NCBI GenBank assembly: GCA_013350335.1
Contig: CM023542.1
Coordinates: 5,324,025 to 5,388,024, forward strand
Reading direction: 5' to 3'
DNA from: Chimonanthus salicifolius
Lineage: Eukaryota; Streptophyta; Magnoliopsida; Laurales; Calycanthaceae
DNA length: 64,000 nt
Shown here: one piece after another, positions 44,501 to 56,650 of the stretch
How positions within the stretch are numbered: position 1 is the first letter of the stretch
Layout: each line of letters starts with the position of its first letter
Notes under the pieces: generated by a model
Databases searched by the model: none
Seen by the model: the letters and a program-made list of their open reading frames with translations, nothing else
Told to the model about the DNA's origin: nothing
Position numbers and translations under genes: made by a program

Positions 44501-47500
44501 CATAATAATTTTTGTTGGTACCCAATTCATTATAAATGGGACAAAGGCTTTGATGATGAGTACCACGGCGATGACTTGATTCATTGTAAAGGGTAATTGA
44601 TTGTTAGTATAGGTATTATTTTCATCTTACCATGTGCTTAATTCAAGGTTCTTTTTTTCTTCCTTTTTCTTTGGCAGGGAGGCTGCTGGTTCCTAGACTA
44701 GCACCATGGCACAACCAGGCATTAATCTATGATCAGGTTAGTAGTAACAGTACTGTTGCCCAAACTCAATATTATCTTGTGTGTCTTCCACAGATTTTCA
44801 TCCACATATGCACTTGCCAGAAAATGGGCATTCAACAAGCATGCTGTATGTGATTGCATTCATCAACACTTGGTTTATCAGGTTGTCAATTTGCATGTGC
44901 AGATCTTAAATGTGTGTTTTCCACTTCTGATGCCATCCTTTCTTAATGGTTAGTGAGGTAGTCTGTATCTAAGATAGTGTGATTAAATATTCAAATTTCT
45001 TTTTAGGGAAAAAATATTAACTTCACCAATTAATAGCCCCTTTGAAATTCAATTTTCATGAAGTTATTCATTTTTCAGTTTTATACTTATGGGTGAAGAA
45101 AATGCACATGCGGGGACGGTGAGCTCCAGCCACTTATGTGTACTTCATCCTTCTTGTTCACCTACAATCATCCAAGAACCTTTATCTCTACTATTGTAGA
45201 AATGTGGAGGGGAAATTTTCATCCTCATATGCATCATTCTGATGGCGTATATACACCCTTATCATGTTATTATCTAAAAGTAGGAAAATTCGTGTAGAAG
45301 TGACTGAAAGTAGAAAAAAATGATCTTATGATTAAATTTGGTGAGTTTAAAGGATCTGACCCCACTTTTTTCAAGTGATCGCAAGTAAATTTTGAGGAGT
45401 CAAATAGTTGTAATCTGCTTCATTTTATCACACACACTAACATACAATTGGAAATTCGTACTATGCTTGAGAATACCTCGTCATCAAGATTCTTAGAATT
45501 AACACTTAATTTTATGGATTCTAAAGAATAAGAAAAGCTCATAGGAAAGTGGCTGATAATAGAAAAAGGAATTTTAGGATTTCATTTAGTGAGTTTTAAA
45601 AGATTTGACCCATTCTTGTTGTGTTAGTATTAACAAATAGAGAAAATTCGTGAAAAAAACTGAAGAAAAGAAAAGGGATTCTAAGATTGGATATGTTGAT
45701 CTAGAAGGATTTGGTCCACCTTTAGATAATAAGTGTAGTATCTGTTCTTATTATCTAAAAGTAGGAAAGTTAATCTAAAGAATAGAAGGAAAATATTTTA
45801 TTGTTAAGTTTGGTGAATTTAAAAGATTTTTCTCACCTTTTTCACATTAGTATCTGAAAGTAGGAATTTTTTTGTGCAAAAAAAATTTGAAGTGAAGAAA
45901 GAGTGACCTACTCCACTGTTTTTATCAATGTTTCTCTAGCAAAGCACATGCTTCTTACTAGTAGTCATATATACCCAATTAAGTTTGTCATATGCGAGTG
46001 TTTCCTTATGTTACCTGGATTTTTCTTTACCCTTTTGGTACTACTGTCATGCATGTGTGATGCATGTTGAGACGGCAACTAGTTTAAAATTATTAACATG
46101 TTCAATGAAATGATTAAAGATTGCAGAGCCAAGTTGTAGAGATAGGGTTGAGTGATGAAGTAGAACTTGAAAAATGGAACCTATATAAATGGGACAAGGG
46201 CTTCAATTGTGACGCTACATGTTTTATATAAGTCACCTTTAAGGACACCCCTGCCAACCCTTATCTCTACAAATGGTCTTTGTCATAGCATTAGCTTTTG
46301 GAGACTATTAGCATTATGATGAATTGTTAGGGTGGTACTCCTTTAAAGCTTGGAAAGTTATTACAACCTACTACAACTGAATGTGTCACTCCTTTACTGA
46401 AGCTTGGGGCCGTTCACTGGTACGTGATAAAGTAGTGACACACTGACACAAAGCCCAGTTGATCAATATGTATTTATTTTTCTTTTTCACGTTGTTGGCA
46501 TTGATATGTTTTGTACATTTTACCTTGTGTAATTCCTTAGCTAGAAGTTATGCGTTTTCCATTGTTTCTCTTGATTATAAATTGAATTGTTGAAGAATGG
46601 CCAAAATTGACATTGTCATTATTTTTTAGGATGGCAAGATTACTGGAATTAACTTGGGCTTCGATGAGAAGGCATCGCCTGCAGGTATGCTTCCATCAAT
46701 AAAATGAAATTTTGCTGCTATATGAGAGATGTTTGGAGAGTGCTCCATCACTCCATTTAAGTGGGTAGCTTAATGTGCCGCTAGAAATCCTACTTGCCAG
46801 TGCCCTAGAAGTGAGTCTCTTGAGGGAAGTTATCACATCCAGGATGGTTTGATGAGGGCATCCCAACCAAGGGAAGACATGGTGAGGGGCAAGGATCCTG
46901 TGGGCAAGTATTGGTTGCTGGCTTAGTTTGGGTGGAAAATAGGGAACAGTAGGAAGGAGCTTTGGGGAAATTGACAGTTGGGAAGTAAGGTCTCAAGGCA
47001 TAGGTGGTATGTGAGGTTTGATGCACACCAATATTGACAATCAAATAAGGGGCAGTAAGAGAATTTTTAGGCAGTGATAGAGCATGAGAGGGAGCCCCTA
47101 CTAGTGTTGCATGACTTGGAGCTTCATGAACTGTTTGTTTCCAGTCAAAGTGACTGTTTCGGTCAAAGGCCAAGCTAAGGGTGGCTTGAGAATGGGAATG
47201 GGCAATACCAGGGTTTTCCAATGGTATGAATGGTAACAAGCTGGAACCAGGACTTTGCCAGCATGATGTCTCCCGCCCCTCCAAACTTGCCCAATAAGTA
47301 GGAACTGCTGACATTGCCATGCCATTCTTGTGATTCCAGGGGATTACAAATTGACCCTAATTTCTTTATAATTTGGCGAGGTTTAGGCTTTTGAGAAGAT
47401 GGGTAAGTTCCCGCCTTGTCCAACTAAGTGTGGTCTACTTATTTTTGGGCTTCAAACTAGTCCTTTGGCGATCTAAAATACAATCTCATTCCAATTATCA

Positions 47501-48842
47501 TCCATTATTGGGTCTAGACTACCTTGGGCCTTGCCCAGGATGGACTTGAAATTCAGGCTTGGTGCAAATTGCGTCCCATGGGACGTGAAACTCTTACGTC
47601 CCTATTGGCTGTTTTTAGGTGGTAGCAGATACTCTATTCATTGAAAGAAAGAATAATTGATAATTTTCTGACATCATGGTATTTTATTTTTTTGATAACT
47701 AGTTAGGCCATTTTCTACATGATAAGATGGTTGCTATCTGAGCAACTTAATTTTATTTTTCTTTTATGTTGTGAAATTTGGGGATCATGTAGCCTAATGA
47801 AGTTCGTAGTCACCATTTTATCTGAATGACTTGGAGTAAGTTATGACTGCAACTCTTAGAATATGCTGAATGTTACATTCACAAGGTTGCAGGTTTGAAT
47901 TTGCGTTAAAAAAGATGAGCAGTTTTTTTTTTCTACAGCAAGTTACAACAGCTATATTTGCTTCACTTAACAAATTAGATGCCTCCACCGGTTGCTTTTG
48001 TTTAAAAAGGCTGATGTCTCGGGTACTTCGAACAAAATAGTGAATGGGGTGGATTGGGATTAAAGTAAAATCTGCATGCAAGTGTACTTGCAAGTAGAAT
48101 CTGACTCAGATCCTTGATGCGAGACATCTTCATTTGCATCCAGATACTTGCTTATAAATTTCCATCTGTCTGATGCGTGATCCGGATTAGATTTGATTTT
48201 CTTTTAATTTTTTAGTCTATATTTGCTTATACCATATGTATACTTTTTATGTATATTATTACACCTATGCCATTTGGACTAATGGATTATTGGATTTGGA
48301 TATCAGCTGATATTCAATTCTGTGTTTAAAAATTGGATGTTGAGTTCAAATGCGGGTTTTGATAAACATTTTAAACAAATTTGAAAATTGCATTCAAACC
48401 TTCAAACGTGTCTATTACAGGTTTGATTCTAAGTTACATCCATACTCTTTCAGGTGGCTACTGTATTGCTTGGCATGTTTTGGTGGCGTAATTTCATACT
48501 AGCCAAACTTGTTTGAGAGCTGCTGAAAATGCCCATATGTGTCACTGTTAGATAGAGTGCATACATCCTTTCTCTTGTAAATAATAATGCCAATTGTAGT
48601 TTTATGTATACCATTTCTAATATGAATCTCAAATGATTCAAGTCATGTTATCATTTAAAAAAAAAAAAAAAAGAGAAAAAAAGATCATTTCAAGTGATTC
48701 TTGCGACCATATGATACATTTGCTATATCTATAATAGCCCATTATAGCTATAATGTGCTATCAGATGTTATAACTATGAAAGCTTGTTTTGTGTGCAGAT
48801 AGCAAATTTAAACCAACAAAAAAGAAAAAGAAGCTCTTTTGA
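36500..48842 (+). CDS. KNL2: KNL2 (alpha-type) kinetochore protein: SANTA domain plus CENPC-k motif, 8 exons
   Basis: Centromere licensing factor that recruits the histone CENH3. Exons 36500-36700, 38372-38457, 39656-39800, 39922-41769, 44376-44463, 44678-44736, 46630-46684 and 48799-48842 join in frame to 2526 bp, 841 aa. SANTA domain, residues about 68-165: DEWWLAKVE, GKRLAIGG, SSPISKRHDAFTLET, INRSRTLQNGFP, GFPFNWE. CENPC-k motif, about 784-809: KRSRSGRLLVPRLAPWHNQ then IYDQ, with the key R791 and W800. The C-terminus has a KKKKK cluster. The middle exon is Ser/Asn-rich, low in structure and internally duplicated. The donor of exon 4 is weak: 41769 (GAG/GTCAAC) or 41796 both keep frame. 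An in-frame Met at 36524 is an alternative start. Confidence 0.88.
37197..37668. mobile_element. MITE of the TTCGTTCGAACGAA family in KNL2 intron 1
   Basis: Terminal inverted repeats of about 28 bp: left CCATATAGACACCTGGATTT, right (reverse complement) CCATACAGACACCCGGATTT, both followed by CTTGCCTC. Subterminal TTACCATTCTACCCCT at the left is matched by AGGGTAAAATGGTAA at the right. The core holds at least eight full or half TTCGTTCGAACGAA palindromes. Non-coding. Confidence 0.8.
38529..38636. repeat. C-run/(CT)n microsatellite and 34-bp tandem duplication in KNL2 intron 2
   Basis: A run of about 17 C is followed by about 12 CT units, then two adjacent copies of TTCCTATTTATGATATGGGC with TTATTTGGTAGAAGA (38566-38599 and 38600-38633). 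Confidence 0.9.
40282..41700 (+). repeat. Internal duplications inside KNL2 exon 4
   Basis: Copies A (40282-40515, 234 bp) and C (40633-40866, 234 bp) flank half-copy B (40516-40632, 117 bp); all start with (ET)ADKHEVSKGD and contain VQSLRNTNNVAP. They are followed by a second pair, about 40876-41283 and 41284-41700, each about 136-139 codons, sharing SGYKLSATS, KVTVQTG-DG and HLKETP-like blocks. All copy lengths are multiples of three, so the frame survives. Confidence 0.9.
42916..43215. mobile_element. Possible MITE in KNL2 intron 4
   Basis: The ends GGGCATGTTTATGTGTTTC and (reverse complement of the right) GGGCATGTGTGTTTTTTTC are inverted repeats, about 300 bp apart, with inner short inverted words. 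No certain target duplication. The rest of intron 4 (41.8-44.4 kb) holds nothing else I can support. Confidence 0.55.
45270..45900. repeat. Degenerate tandem repeat of about 110-150 bp, four to five units, in KNL2 intron 6
   Basis: Recurring blocks: CTAAAAGTAGGAAA, a GTG-ACTGAAAGTAGAAAAA stretch, AAATTTGGTGAGTTTAAA and GGATCTGACCCAC, each with changes in each unit. No open frame. Unit borders are approximate. Confidence 0.7.
46800..47440 (-). other. GC-richer stretch with a 171-codon open frame, unidentified
   Basis: Lies in KNL2 intron 7. The minus strand is open from 47320 to 46805 and is Ser/Pro/His-rich; overlapping frames are open as well. I recognise no domain and see no splice or promoter context. 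It may be a relic of a transposable-element coding region; a functional gene is unlikely. Confidence 0.25.
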
Positions 48843-51104
48843 GTTTTCACCTCACAAGATTATGTGACATGCCGAACAGTTGAGACAGTTGTGAGTCTGT
48901 GCAGTGTATGTCTCTCAAAATTTTCTCTGTTGCTTTTCAAGATGGTTGTGAGTCTTTGGAGTATATATCTCACAAGAATTTCTCTATTCAGTGTCAAGAC
49001 AAATGTTTCTATATTTGGCGTCAGCAATGCTCTCTTCTTACTATTTGTATTTATGTCTCTAACTTGGTGTGAGCCGTGGGGTGGCATTTGGAATGATCAG
49101 ATGCTAACCAGTTTGTTACTTGTGTATATAACTAAAGTTAGAAGTGGATATATACATTTCTCTTCCTGAATTATGTCTTAAAAATTGGTTTGGTTACTAA
49201 CTGATTCTCACTGGTTCAGGTTAAAATGATTTGAAAATGTGATCTAATACCAGTCAAAGTTGAACATATAAAAGTAGTCAAATCATATTAACAGTGCTAC
49301 TTTGTTTACTTTAATATTAATATTAAAGGTGAATACTAATGTAGTTTCATGTCTTCTCTTCACCTTTAATATTCCATCACAGGCTCAACATATTATCAGT
49401 GATGAATACCCTTTAACTTTTTGTTTTGCATAGGCTAGTCTCAACTCTCAAAATCCAAGTTTTGTTGCAGTTGTTTTGTATGCCTCTGATGTAGCACTTT
49501 TTGTATGTTCTAAATGCCCAGTACTTGTATACCATCTATGTATGTGAATTGCTTTCCTTTGGGCGACATTGCCATGAGCAATAGTATAGTCGGGTCCAAC
49601 ATATGGGGTTAAGTTTATTTGGAAGGCATTATCAAGATGATGCTTCTCAAAAAAAGGTTAGATTTTTTGGATTTAGACAGTTATGATTTTCAAAGGTTTG
49701 AAAAATAACAATTAGAATAAAGTTAATGTTAAATGGATTTCTAATTCTCAAATCAGAATGGATTCAAATTGAGTTGAGATACAATTTAAAGGGAATGGAC
49801 AAGTATGAGAGTGAAATGCTGGTTTTGGATCTATGATAGACCCCAATTAAGACCCAAGTGTAGATGTCGTTTACAAAAAAATCAATTCTATTTAAAGCTT
49901 CTAATTTTTTATAAAAAAAACCCTCTAATTGAGGAGCACAATTTTTTTCTAAAAATTTGAATTCTCACAGCTAAATATTCTTGAAAAATAGTTTAAAATT
50001 TTTTAGAAGCTTTTCTAAGACAATTGACACTAAAACAAATGAATCCTAAGCATCTTTATCATATACATATCCATCCATTTATTAAATAGATTAACATAAT
50101 CCAAATAGATTAACGTAATCCCTATTAAAATTAAACGAATAAACTAGACATGATCCATTTATTAAATAGATTAACGCAATCTCTAAGAAAAATAAACGAA
50201 TAAAATCAACCTAAGTCCATTTCTTGGATTAATCAATTAAATCATTCTGAGTTAATTCAACAAATGGATCATCTCAATTTGAGTCGCCAACCAAGCTCAA
50301 ACAAATTGACCCAACTCAAACTATATTTAAAGCTTAACCTAATCAGACTCGACAATACCACTTATTGACTTAACCCAACCTGGTTAACCTCAATAATCTT
50401 AAATATCGACTTGGACCCATGTATTAAACAATTAATATAACTCATACTTGACAATATATCAACTCATTTATTATATGAACTAATACAACCCATTTATTAA
50501 TCAAGTTTGCTTATATAAATGACAACTATAGAAAAACTTTTAAATTCAAAAACAAATTCCTACTAACTTCTAAGTTGTAATGCTTTAAAAAAACCTGTCA
50601 AGATTCATCTTTGCAAAAAATAAAATAACTTCATATCAAGTCATTAAAAAAATCCATCAAAATTCTGTCCCAAAAAGCCCACTGCTGTGCCCTGAGAATT
50701 AAAGCCAGGCGCATACTTTCAAAAACTGACGCACAACCACCAATAGAATTTCGATGGGATTTTGAAACCTGCTCATTTCAATCACATTTCAAAAATGTAA
50801 CAATCACATTTTCATAAAAATATCTTGTTTACACTAATTAAAATTATATATTAAAAAAAAAAAAAAACACTGTAATAGCGCGTCTGTGCAAAGCTGCCTA
50901 GGAACTAGGAAATTCAGAAATGTGGTAGATGGTTCATCTACCCAAACTTCCTTATTCAACTGAAAAACATGTGCAAGATATCCAAATAGAGTATCATTTC
51001 ATCTCAATCCTTTCCAAAAACAATAAGAAAAAGCAGCCACACATGGACCAAAAGAAAAGACTGTTGACCCAGCATTTGATTCAATGGTTCGACCGTTTGG
51101 GAGT
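48843..51104. other. KNL2 3' flank and intergenic space, no gene seen
   Basis: AT-rich. At about 50070-50215 there are two imperfect copies of a unit with CCATTTATTAAATAGATTAA and AAACGAATAAA; at 50.2-50.5 kb lie AACCCAACC-type words like those at 34.3 kb. The last about 200 bases probably include the 3' UTR of the minus-strand ATP synthase gene. Confidence 0.5.
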
Positions 51105-51876
51105 TCACCTGCCAAATACAAAGGATGAAAACGAACCAAATTAAAAACATACACATATAATGACCAAACAAGTTAAAAAGATATATAGTAAAAATATCTT
51201 TGTGCATTCCATGAAGTGGGACCATAGCCACATATCCCTTCATTAGAAAATATGCCTCTCATACATACAGTTTCCAACCATGTAGAACTTAGGATCAAAA
51301 ACCTTTTAAGAAGCAACTCTAACATTAAGAACTCTATTTCTTCAAGGAAAACAGTTCTATAGAAGAAACTATGTTTAGGCTTTGATTAAAATCATCCAAC
51401 AAGTGCGACTATGGAAACTCAACGCTTTTACTCTTTGCTTCAAAATATATTTTCTTTGAAAATGAATTGAAGTGTTGAATTGGCAAACTAGGAAAACGTT
51501 ATCTTTTCTTTGATAAATTTTTCTATCCCCTCCACCCCACCCCACCCCCCCCCCCCCCCCTCCTTGCCTTATTTCATAGAAGAAAATAGAAGGGTTTCAT
51601 TTTCCATTTGTGGAAAATGAAAAAACAACTCCATTAGGCAAAGAGTACTCATCTATTATAGTGTAGAACCTAATTAAAGGGACGTATATGCAAAGACCAC
51701 CATAACAAGATGGATAATGAAGTTCCACTTTCATCCATCCATCGTAATTATATGGTTTTCATTGAATTGCGCACTGTTATCATTCTTTTTAAGAGAAGGG
51801 ATGACCAATGAGTGATGTTGAAGGCAGTCGATAAATACCAATTTATGTTTATCACAAAACTTTTGTTGAGAGACAG

Positions 51877-51933
<57 letters not shown>

Positions 51934-52789
51934 TCAGTTTGTTGAGTGACACGTGAGGTACCATACCTCACCTACATAAGTATTGGTTTTGTTTTTTTGT
52001 TGTTGTTGGGGTGGGGGTAAGTTGGTTGGTTAAAAATATTAAAGAAGAATATCGAAATGTGTCAAGTGACTGTATCAGTACAAACAAGAGTGCAAAAAGG
52101 AGCCAACCCTGCGCTAGGGAGAACAAACACCATTCCCAGTGATTTAGAATAATGAACATCATTTCCCAATCATTTAATATAGAAGCTCTAGATTAAGAAT
52201 GGCCACAATCCATAGGCAACATTCTGAAACAAGGGTAAGGCTTTTCCATAGAAATGGATGTAAACCAGTTTCAACTCACTTTCCAGATGTTGTGTACAAG
52301 TTATGATAACCAAAGATTACTAAATTGATAGATAGACATGACCCAGAACCCACTACGACTAGTGTAAATGTAATTGAATTTTTTTCCTGATTACAACAGT
52401 TCTATTGTATAACTTATCATCATCCCAAAAAAAAAAAAAAAACAGTTCTATTGCATAACAGAAGAAACCAACTAAAAGGTCAAGACTGGAATATGAAATT
52501 AATACAAAATAATCCCACACAGTACAGGAACGTAGACAGAAACAGGCAAAGCCTCAAAGATCCCCAACCTAGCTTTGTTGACTTGTCATATAGTAAAGAA
52601 ATAATAATATGTAGCTCATTCCTTACCCCAGATAGAAGGTATTCTGGCTTATGATAATGATGATGTAGCCCATTCTCCAGAAAACTACATATAACTTCTA
52701 CTTGTTCCAATAAAAAAAGTACTTGCCAAGATTAGATTTTGCACAAGCAAAGAGCAAGAGGAAAAAAAGTTCAAGGGGCTCTAAATAAA

Positions 52790-52826
<37 letters not shown>

Positions 52827-55498
52827 GCAAGTATCACCCAGTATTTTGGAAAAATGCACTATTTCGGTTTGAGTTTAGCAAAAATTTTCAACTTCCAGAT
52901 TTCAGCTGAAATTTGTAACTCAGCTCATAACCTGGCAATGCAAGTCAGTGTGCCTATAATGTGATTGCAAAGCTGAGTTTTGAAAAATCATTCATGTTAG
53001 ATGCTTGCTCGCGTTTGTTGATATCAATAAGCAAGATCTGCCCTTTATTTTTGAACTAATCGACAAGAGTTGCTTACTTTTTCTTTTTGAATAACATGGG
53101 TATCTCCACCCCATGTGGAGGTGAAACGAATCTTACAATAGACGAAGCCACACGCAAGCCTCATGTATCGGGTTACTCTAGGAGGAGTTGAACCCGAGGA
53201 CCTTTAGACTATTCCTAAAAACTAAAGACAACCGAGCTACCCGTTCTGACTGAGTTGCTTACCTTTGTCGATTGCCATTTTCTAGAACATCAGATTCCTG
53301 AAAAATGGAAAACAATGAAGAGCATCTTTTAACGCTCAAGAACACCAGTGAGCAAAAGTTATACCTCCAATGTGTTTTCAACAAGCCTAAGTTGACCCTC
53401 AAATACTTCTCAACAACTTGGCTCTGCAATCACATTACGGGTTTGCTCACCCATACTTCCAAGGCCACACATCGTAAAGGAGGGTTTACAAGTAGAGACT
53501 ACTCCACTAGAGTGTAACCTCTCAAAGTTACTGTTACCTTCATCATCATCATTGCTTCATTTTGGTGATGATCATCATAGTGATGAAGACTATTGCAAAA
53601 ACAAAAGATCAACTAATTTTTTTTATGAAAACTGATCACAAGCACTTCCGTTCATTTTATAACGAAGAACCCAAAGACCCCCACTCCTCTCCCTGAATAC
53701 AAGGGCATTGGGCCTCGCAAGCAACACACATCGGTTGATTACGGAACTGAAACCTGGGAGCCCTATTCCTGATTCCATCTCATCATTTATCTTCAACAGC
53801 ATTTTGACGCAATAAGTTTGTCTTCCACCAAAATGTCTTTCTATTCTTTCTCAAATCAGCATAGTTGTTTTGACAAGAGCTTAAATCACTTCCAAAATAC
53901 TAGAATCCTAAGCGTCCATTCAGTCTGTATGGTTTGATACTTTGATGAGACATTTATAATGGGTGTTGACAAGTGGCAGCAAAAATGATGATGCATTTGC
54001 AAAACAGGAAATTATCCACATAACCTGTGATATCCTGACCCATGAGCCAGAGGTCAGGCCCTAGATAGGCTGATCCAAGTGAAACTGAGCCCTGTTGGAC
54101 GCGCCAGCAGAGTGAGCCGGTCGGATCCGACAGCTCAACAGTGGGTGGGAGTTGTGGAAAGTCCCACATCGGAAGTTGAGGAGTTTGAGAGGGAGTTTAT
54201 AAGTAGCCTTGCTCCCTCAAACTAGTAAGACGCGTTTTGGACCCGGACTTGGGCCGGGTTCGATACAAAAACCGTGCGGGCTCACGCGTGTGCACGTGTG
54301 TGCGCCCCAAAGGGGACAATATCTTGCTAGGCCGAGCCCCAAGCCCTTTTTTATGGGCCAGGCTGTTACATAACCAGCTTAGGTATCTCCTGAAGATGAG
54401 CATCACATGGCCCACCTCTCATCAAAGCTAAACTATTTGATTAGTAGTGAAAACTAAGCTCGTTCAATAGAGAACTTTGTTCAGGTCCGAGTTCAAAATG
54501 GTTTTGGGTAACCCAAACCATTGAGACGCCAAAGTAGGCTTCCTCAAACAATGTCTATCAAGCAGTATTGCATGCCATTACAAAGAAAACCATAAAATCT
54601 ATTTGTAGCTTCTTGAATTTTCCAGCTTCTGCTGGTAAAACACAAACTGTGCACCCTAGCAAGCTTAAATTCAACCCAAAGAGTACAATCCCACTTTAAA
54701 TACAACACTGCAAAAAAGGTGGAATCGCAGAATTTCTTTGTCTCACATTTTGAATTACAAAAAGTGATAGTACAGAACCAATTCCATTTATCTTAAGAAT
54801 CATCTCCCCACTAGAAGTTCTAAATCAGACACATTCAGACATTTGGATTCAGCCTAAAATGCGCTAGTCATAAGAAAAAAGAAGTTATTGCATCAACGCA
54901 CAAAAGCTACATCAATTGTTTTGTAGTAGTAAAAAGAATATTTTCATAGGAAATAAAAAAATCCCCACCCCAGATCTAACCTTTTTCTAAAGCTGAAGCG
55001 AGAATATAATTACATATAGTAGAATGTCAAAATTTAGAAAAAGAGAGACAGAAGAACAAAAATATCAGGTATCGAGCAGTAAAAGGGGGGAACATCCAGA
55101 AGCACAATGAGATCTGGTATCAAAAGGTAAAAGAGAGAACAAATTAAAGCGAAACTCGTAAATGAAATGAGACTCTAAAGTTTCTTTGGGAATAGGGGCA
55201 AAGACAATAACATACCCATTGCGCTTCTGCATGTAGGGAGAGTTCTTAGCATCCTCCTCTGAAAATATAAAAAATAGAGAGTTAAACAAGGGGAAAGAAG
55301 CAAATACTGGAGGAAAAAAAGAGACGAACGGGCATTTGCCAATATTACAGGCAGAGGAAGGGTAAAGAGAAAAACACCTGTGAGACCAAGGGTGAATTTG
55401 GTAATAATGGTGCCCGTGATGGCAAAACCCACCAGAAACGGCCAGTTTCGCTTCCACTCGCGCTTGAAGAAGACGGGCCATGGATCGAACTTCGCCAT
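51105..55498 (-). CDS. Mitochondrial ATP synthase 6-kDa subunit, 55 aa, 3 exons
   Basis: Small plant-type Fo-associated subunit of mitochondrial ATP synthase. Exon 1 (55378-55498) encodes MAKFDPWPVFFKREWKRNWP and a hydrophobic segment to LGLT; exon 2 (55217-55258, or 55216 with the donor used) encodes EEDAKNSPYMQKRN. The donor after AATGG (GTATGT) splits a Gly codon. The best partner I find is the acceptor TTTGGCAG at 51109-51110, giving G then TGA at 51105-51107 and a product of exactly 55 aa, the family's usual length. That makes intron 2 about 4.1 kb, and this last exon is inference (about 0.5). One membrane helix, residues about 20-40. Without splicing, exon 2 would run on about 50 extra codons unlike the family. 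Confidence 0.8.
51540..51561. repeat. Poly-C tract
   Basis: About 18 consecutive C after CCACC units, in intron 2 of the ATP synthase gene. Confidence 0.9.
51876..51931. repeat. (GA)n microsatellite
   Basis: About 26 GA units, the longest GA tract in the window; in intron 2 of the ATP synthase gene. Confidence 0.95.
52793..52822. repeat. (GA)n microsatellite
   Basis: About 15 GA units in the same intron. Confidence 0.95.
53088..53252 (-). mobile_element. tRNA-derived SINE, second family
   Basis: The reverse complement shows the box A-like GGGTAGCTCGGTTGTC and box B-like CTCGGGTTCAACTCC, then a body ending TTTCACCTCCACATGGGG and GGAGATACCCATG. The latter 3' block also appears, degraded, at 15.27-15.31 kb (TTTCCACCTCTTGTAGGAGG). 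It differs from the first SINE family in its body. Confidence 0.6.
54026..54370 (+). mobile_element. Solo LTR, 345 bp, with 5-bp target duplication
   Basis: Starts TGTGATATCCTGACCC and ends GGGCCAGGCTGTTACA (TG...CA, inverted termini). Flanked by TAACC at 54021-54025 and 54371-54375. Inside are GTCCCACATCGG and TTTATAAGTAG, the usual promoter-like words of such LTRs, which set the plus orientation. No internal region remains. Confidence 0.9.
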
Positions 55499-55559
55499 CT
55501 CTCTCTCACTGTCTCTCGGTATCTCTCTTCGATTTCTAGGGCAAGTGATGGACGAAATA

Positions 55560-56486
55560 TTAAGGAGATTGAACCAGTGTCCTGACTAAGGAGACTAGTA
55601 TAGAATATTTGACACGTGGCATTTTTTAATATTTAAAAAAAAAACCTGCGAAGAAAAGGTTAAGCAAAATTACGAAGGAGAATTAGTCTCGACTTTTCCA
55701 TTGCATTCTCGCGTTCGTCTTTTTGTTAAAAAAAATTAATTATTATCTTCTTTGGATCGATATCTCAAAAGATTTCAACAAGAAAGTTAATAGTTTAAAG
55801 TTTTTTATAAAAGTTACATTCATATTCAAGGAGGATAGCTTTTAAAAGTGATAAGAATATTAATAATTAAATAAAATTTATTATAAATAGAAAGTTTATA
55901 AAACTATGAAATTTATTGGCACAAGACTAATCATGAGCTAGGCTTTGACCTGTTTTGAAAATTTAAGATCCTAAATATTTGTAGTTTATTGAATTTTTTA
56001 AAAATTAAATCCTGTGCATATTTGTTTGAGACCGTTAAAAATTTAACTATTTAGATTGGAAGTACGTATAATGTGTAACAAGTAAATCAAATTTGAACTC
56101 AAAATTTAATTTTCATTATTTAATTTTAATGGTTAAAATCAATAGAAATACTTAAAAATATCTAGACAATGTTATCTTATGAATTTGACTAGTAAAATCA
56201 AGTGAAGTAAATATAGATATTTCTTTAGCTGAAATTTCATGTACTTACATCTTATCAAATCTAATTTCAAATCAAATGATTGTTTTTAATGAATTTCAAA
56301 CCAAATGCTCAAGATGGTGTAGTTAGAGGCCTTTTTTTATTTAAGACGAATTTCAATAAGGTTATTTAAGAAGGTTATTTACACTATCTTAAATAATAAC
56401 CCATTAACTAAAGCTCCACCATCTCTACTAACACTCATCTAGTAGCCACAGAGAAAATGTGGAAGACATAGAGGATCAAATTTTAA
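55560..56486. other. Intergenic, AT-rich, no gene seen
   Basis: Follows the ATP synthase promoter and CT-rich leader (about 55499-55560). No coding pattern. Confidence 0.5.
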
Positions 56487-56650
56487 TAGTTCAAGTGGTA
56501 AATCTTAAAAAGCAGGTGGTAGTAAGTTGGAGCCTCCATAGCTACTATTCAGTGTGTTCTAAGGATAATAGATATCACTTGTAGGAGTTTTACGCTGAAT
56601 TTTCCTATAGTTTCCTACACAAATTAAAAAAAAATATATATATATATATA
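56487..56650 (+). mobile_element. tRNA-derived SINE, copy 4 of first family
   Basis: Carries AGTTCAAGTGG (box A), TTGGAGCC (degraded box B), TTTTACGCTGAATTTTCC and TAGTTTCCTACACAAATT, then A-rich and TA-rich tail. Aligns with the copies at 10.6 and 15.7 kb. Confidence 0.65.

Noticed and set aside
46805..47320. 171-codon minus-strand frame in a KNL2 intron as a real gene
   Set aside because: Several overlapping frames are open, no recognisable domain or regulatory context; kept only as a low-confidence unexplained stretch.
49200..50900. Organelle DNA insertion
   Set aside because: AT-rich but with no recognisable plastid or mitochondrial gene sequence.
54026..54370. Cassandra-type TRIM with 5S rRNA
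   Set aside because: No 5S internal control region is visible, and only one LTR with a target duplication is present.
55065..55481. 138-codon minus-strand frame over the ATP synthase gene
   Set aside because: Out of frame with the true exon 1 and reading through introns; the 55-aa product fits the family.
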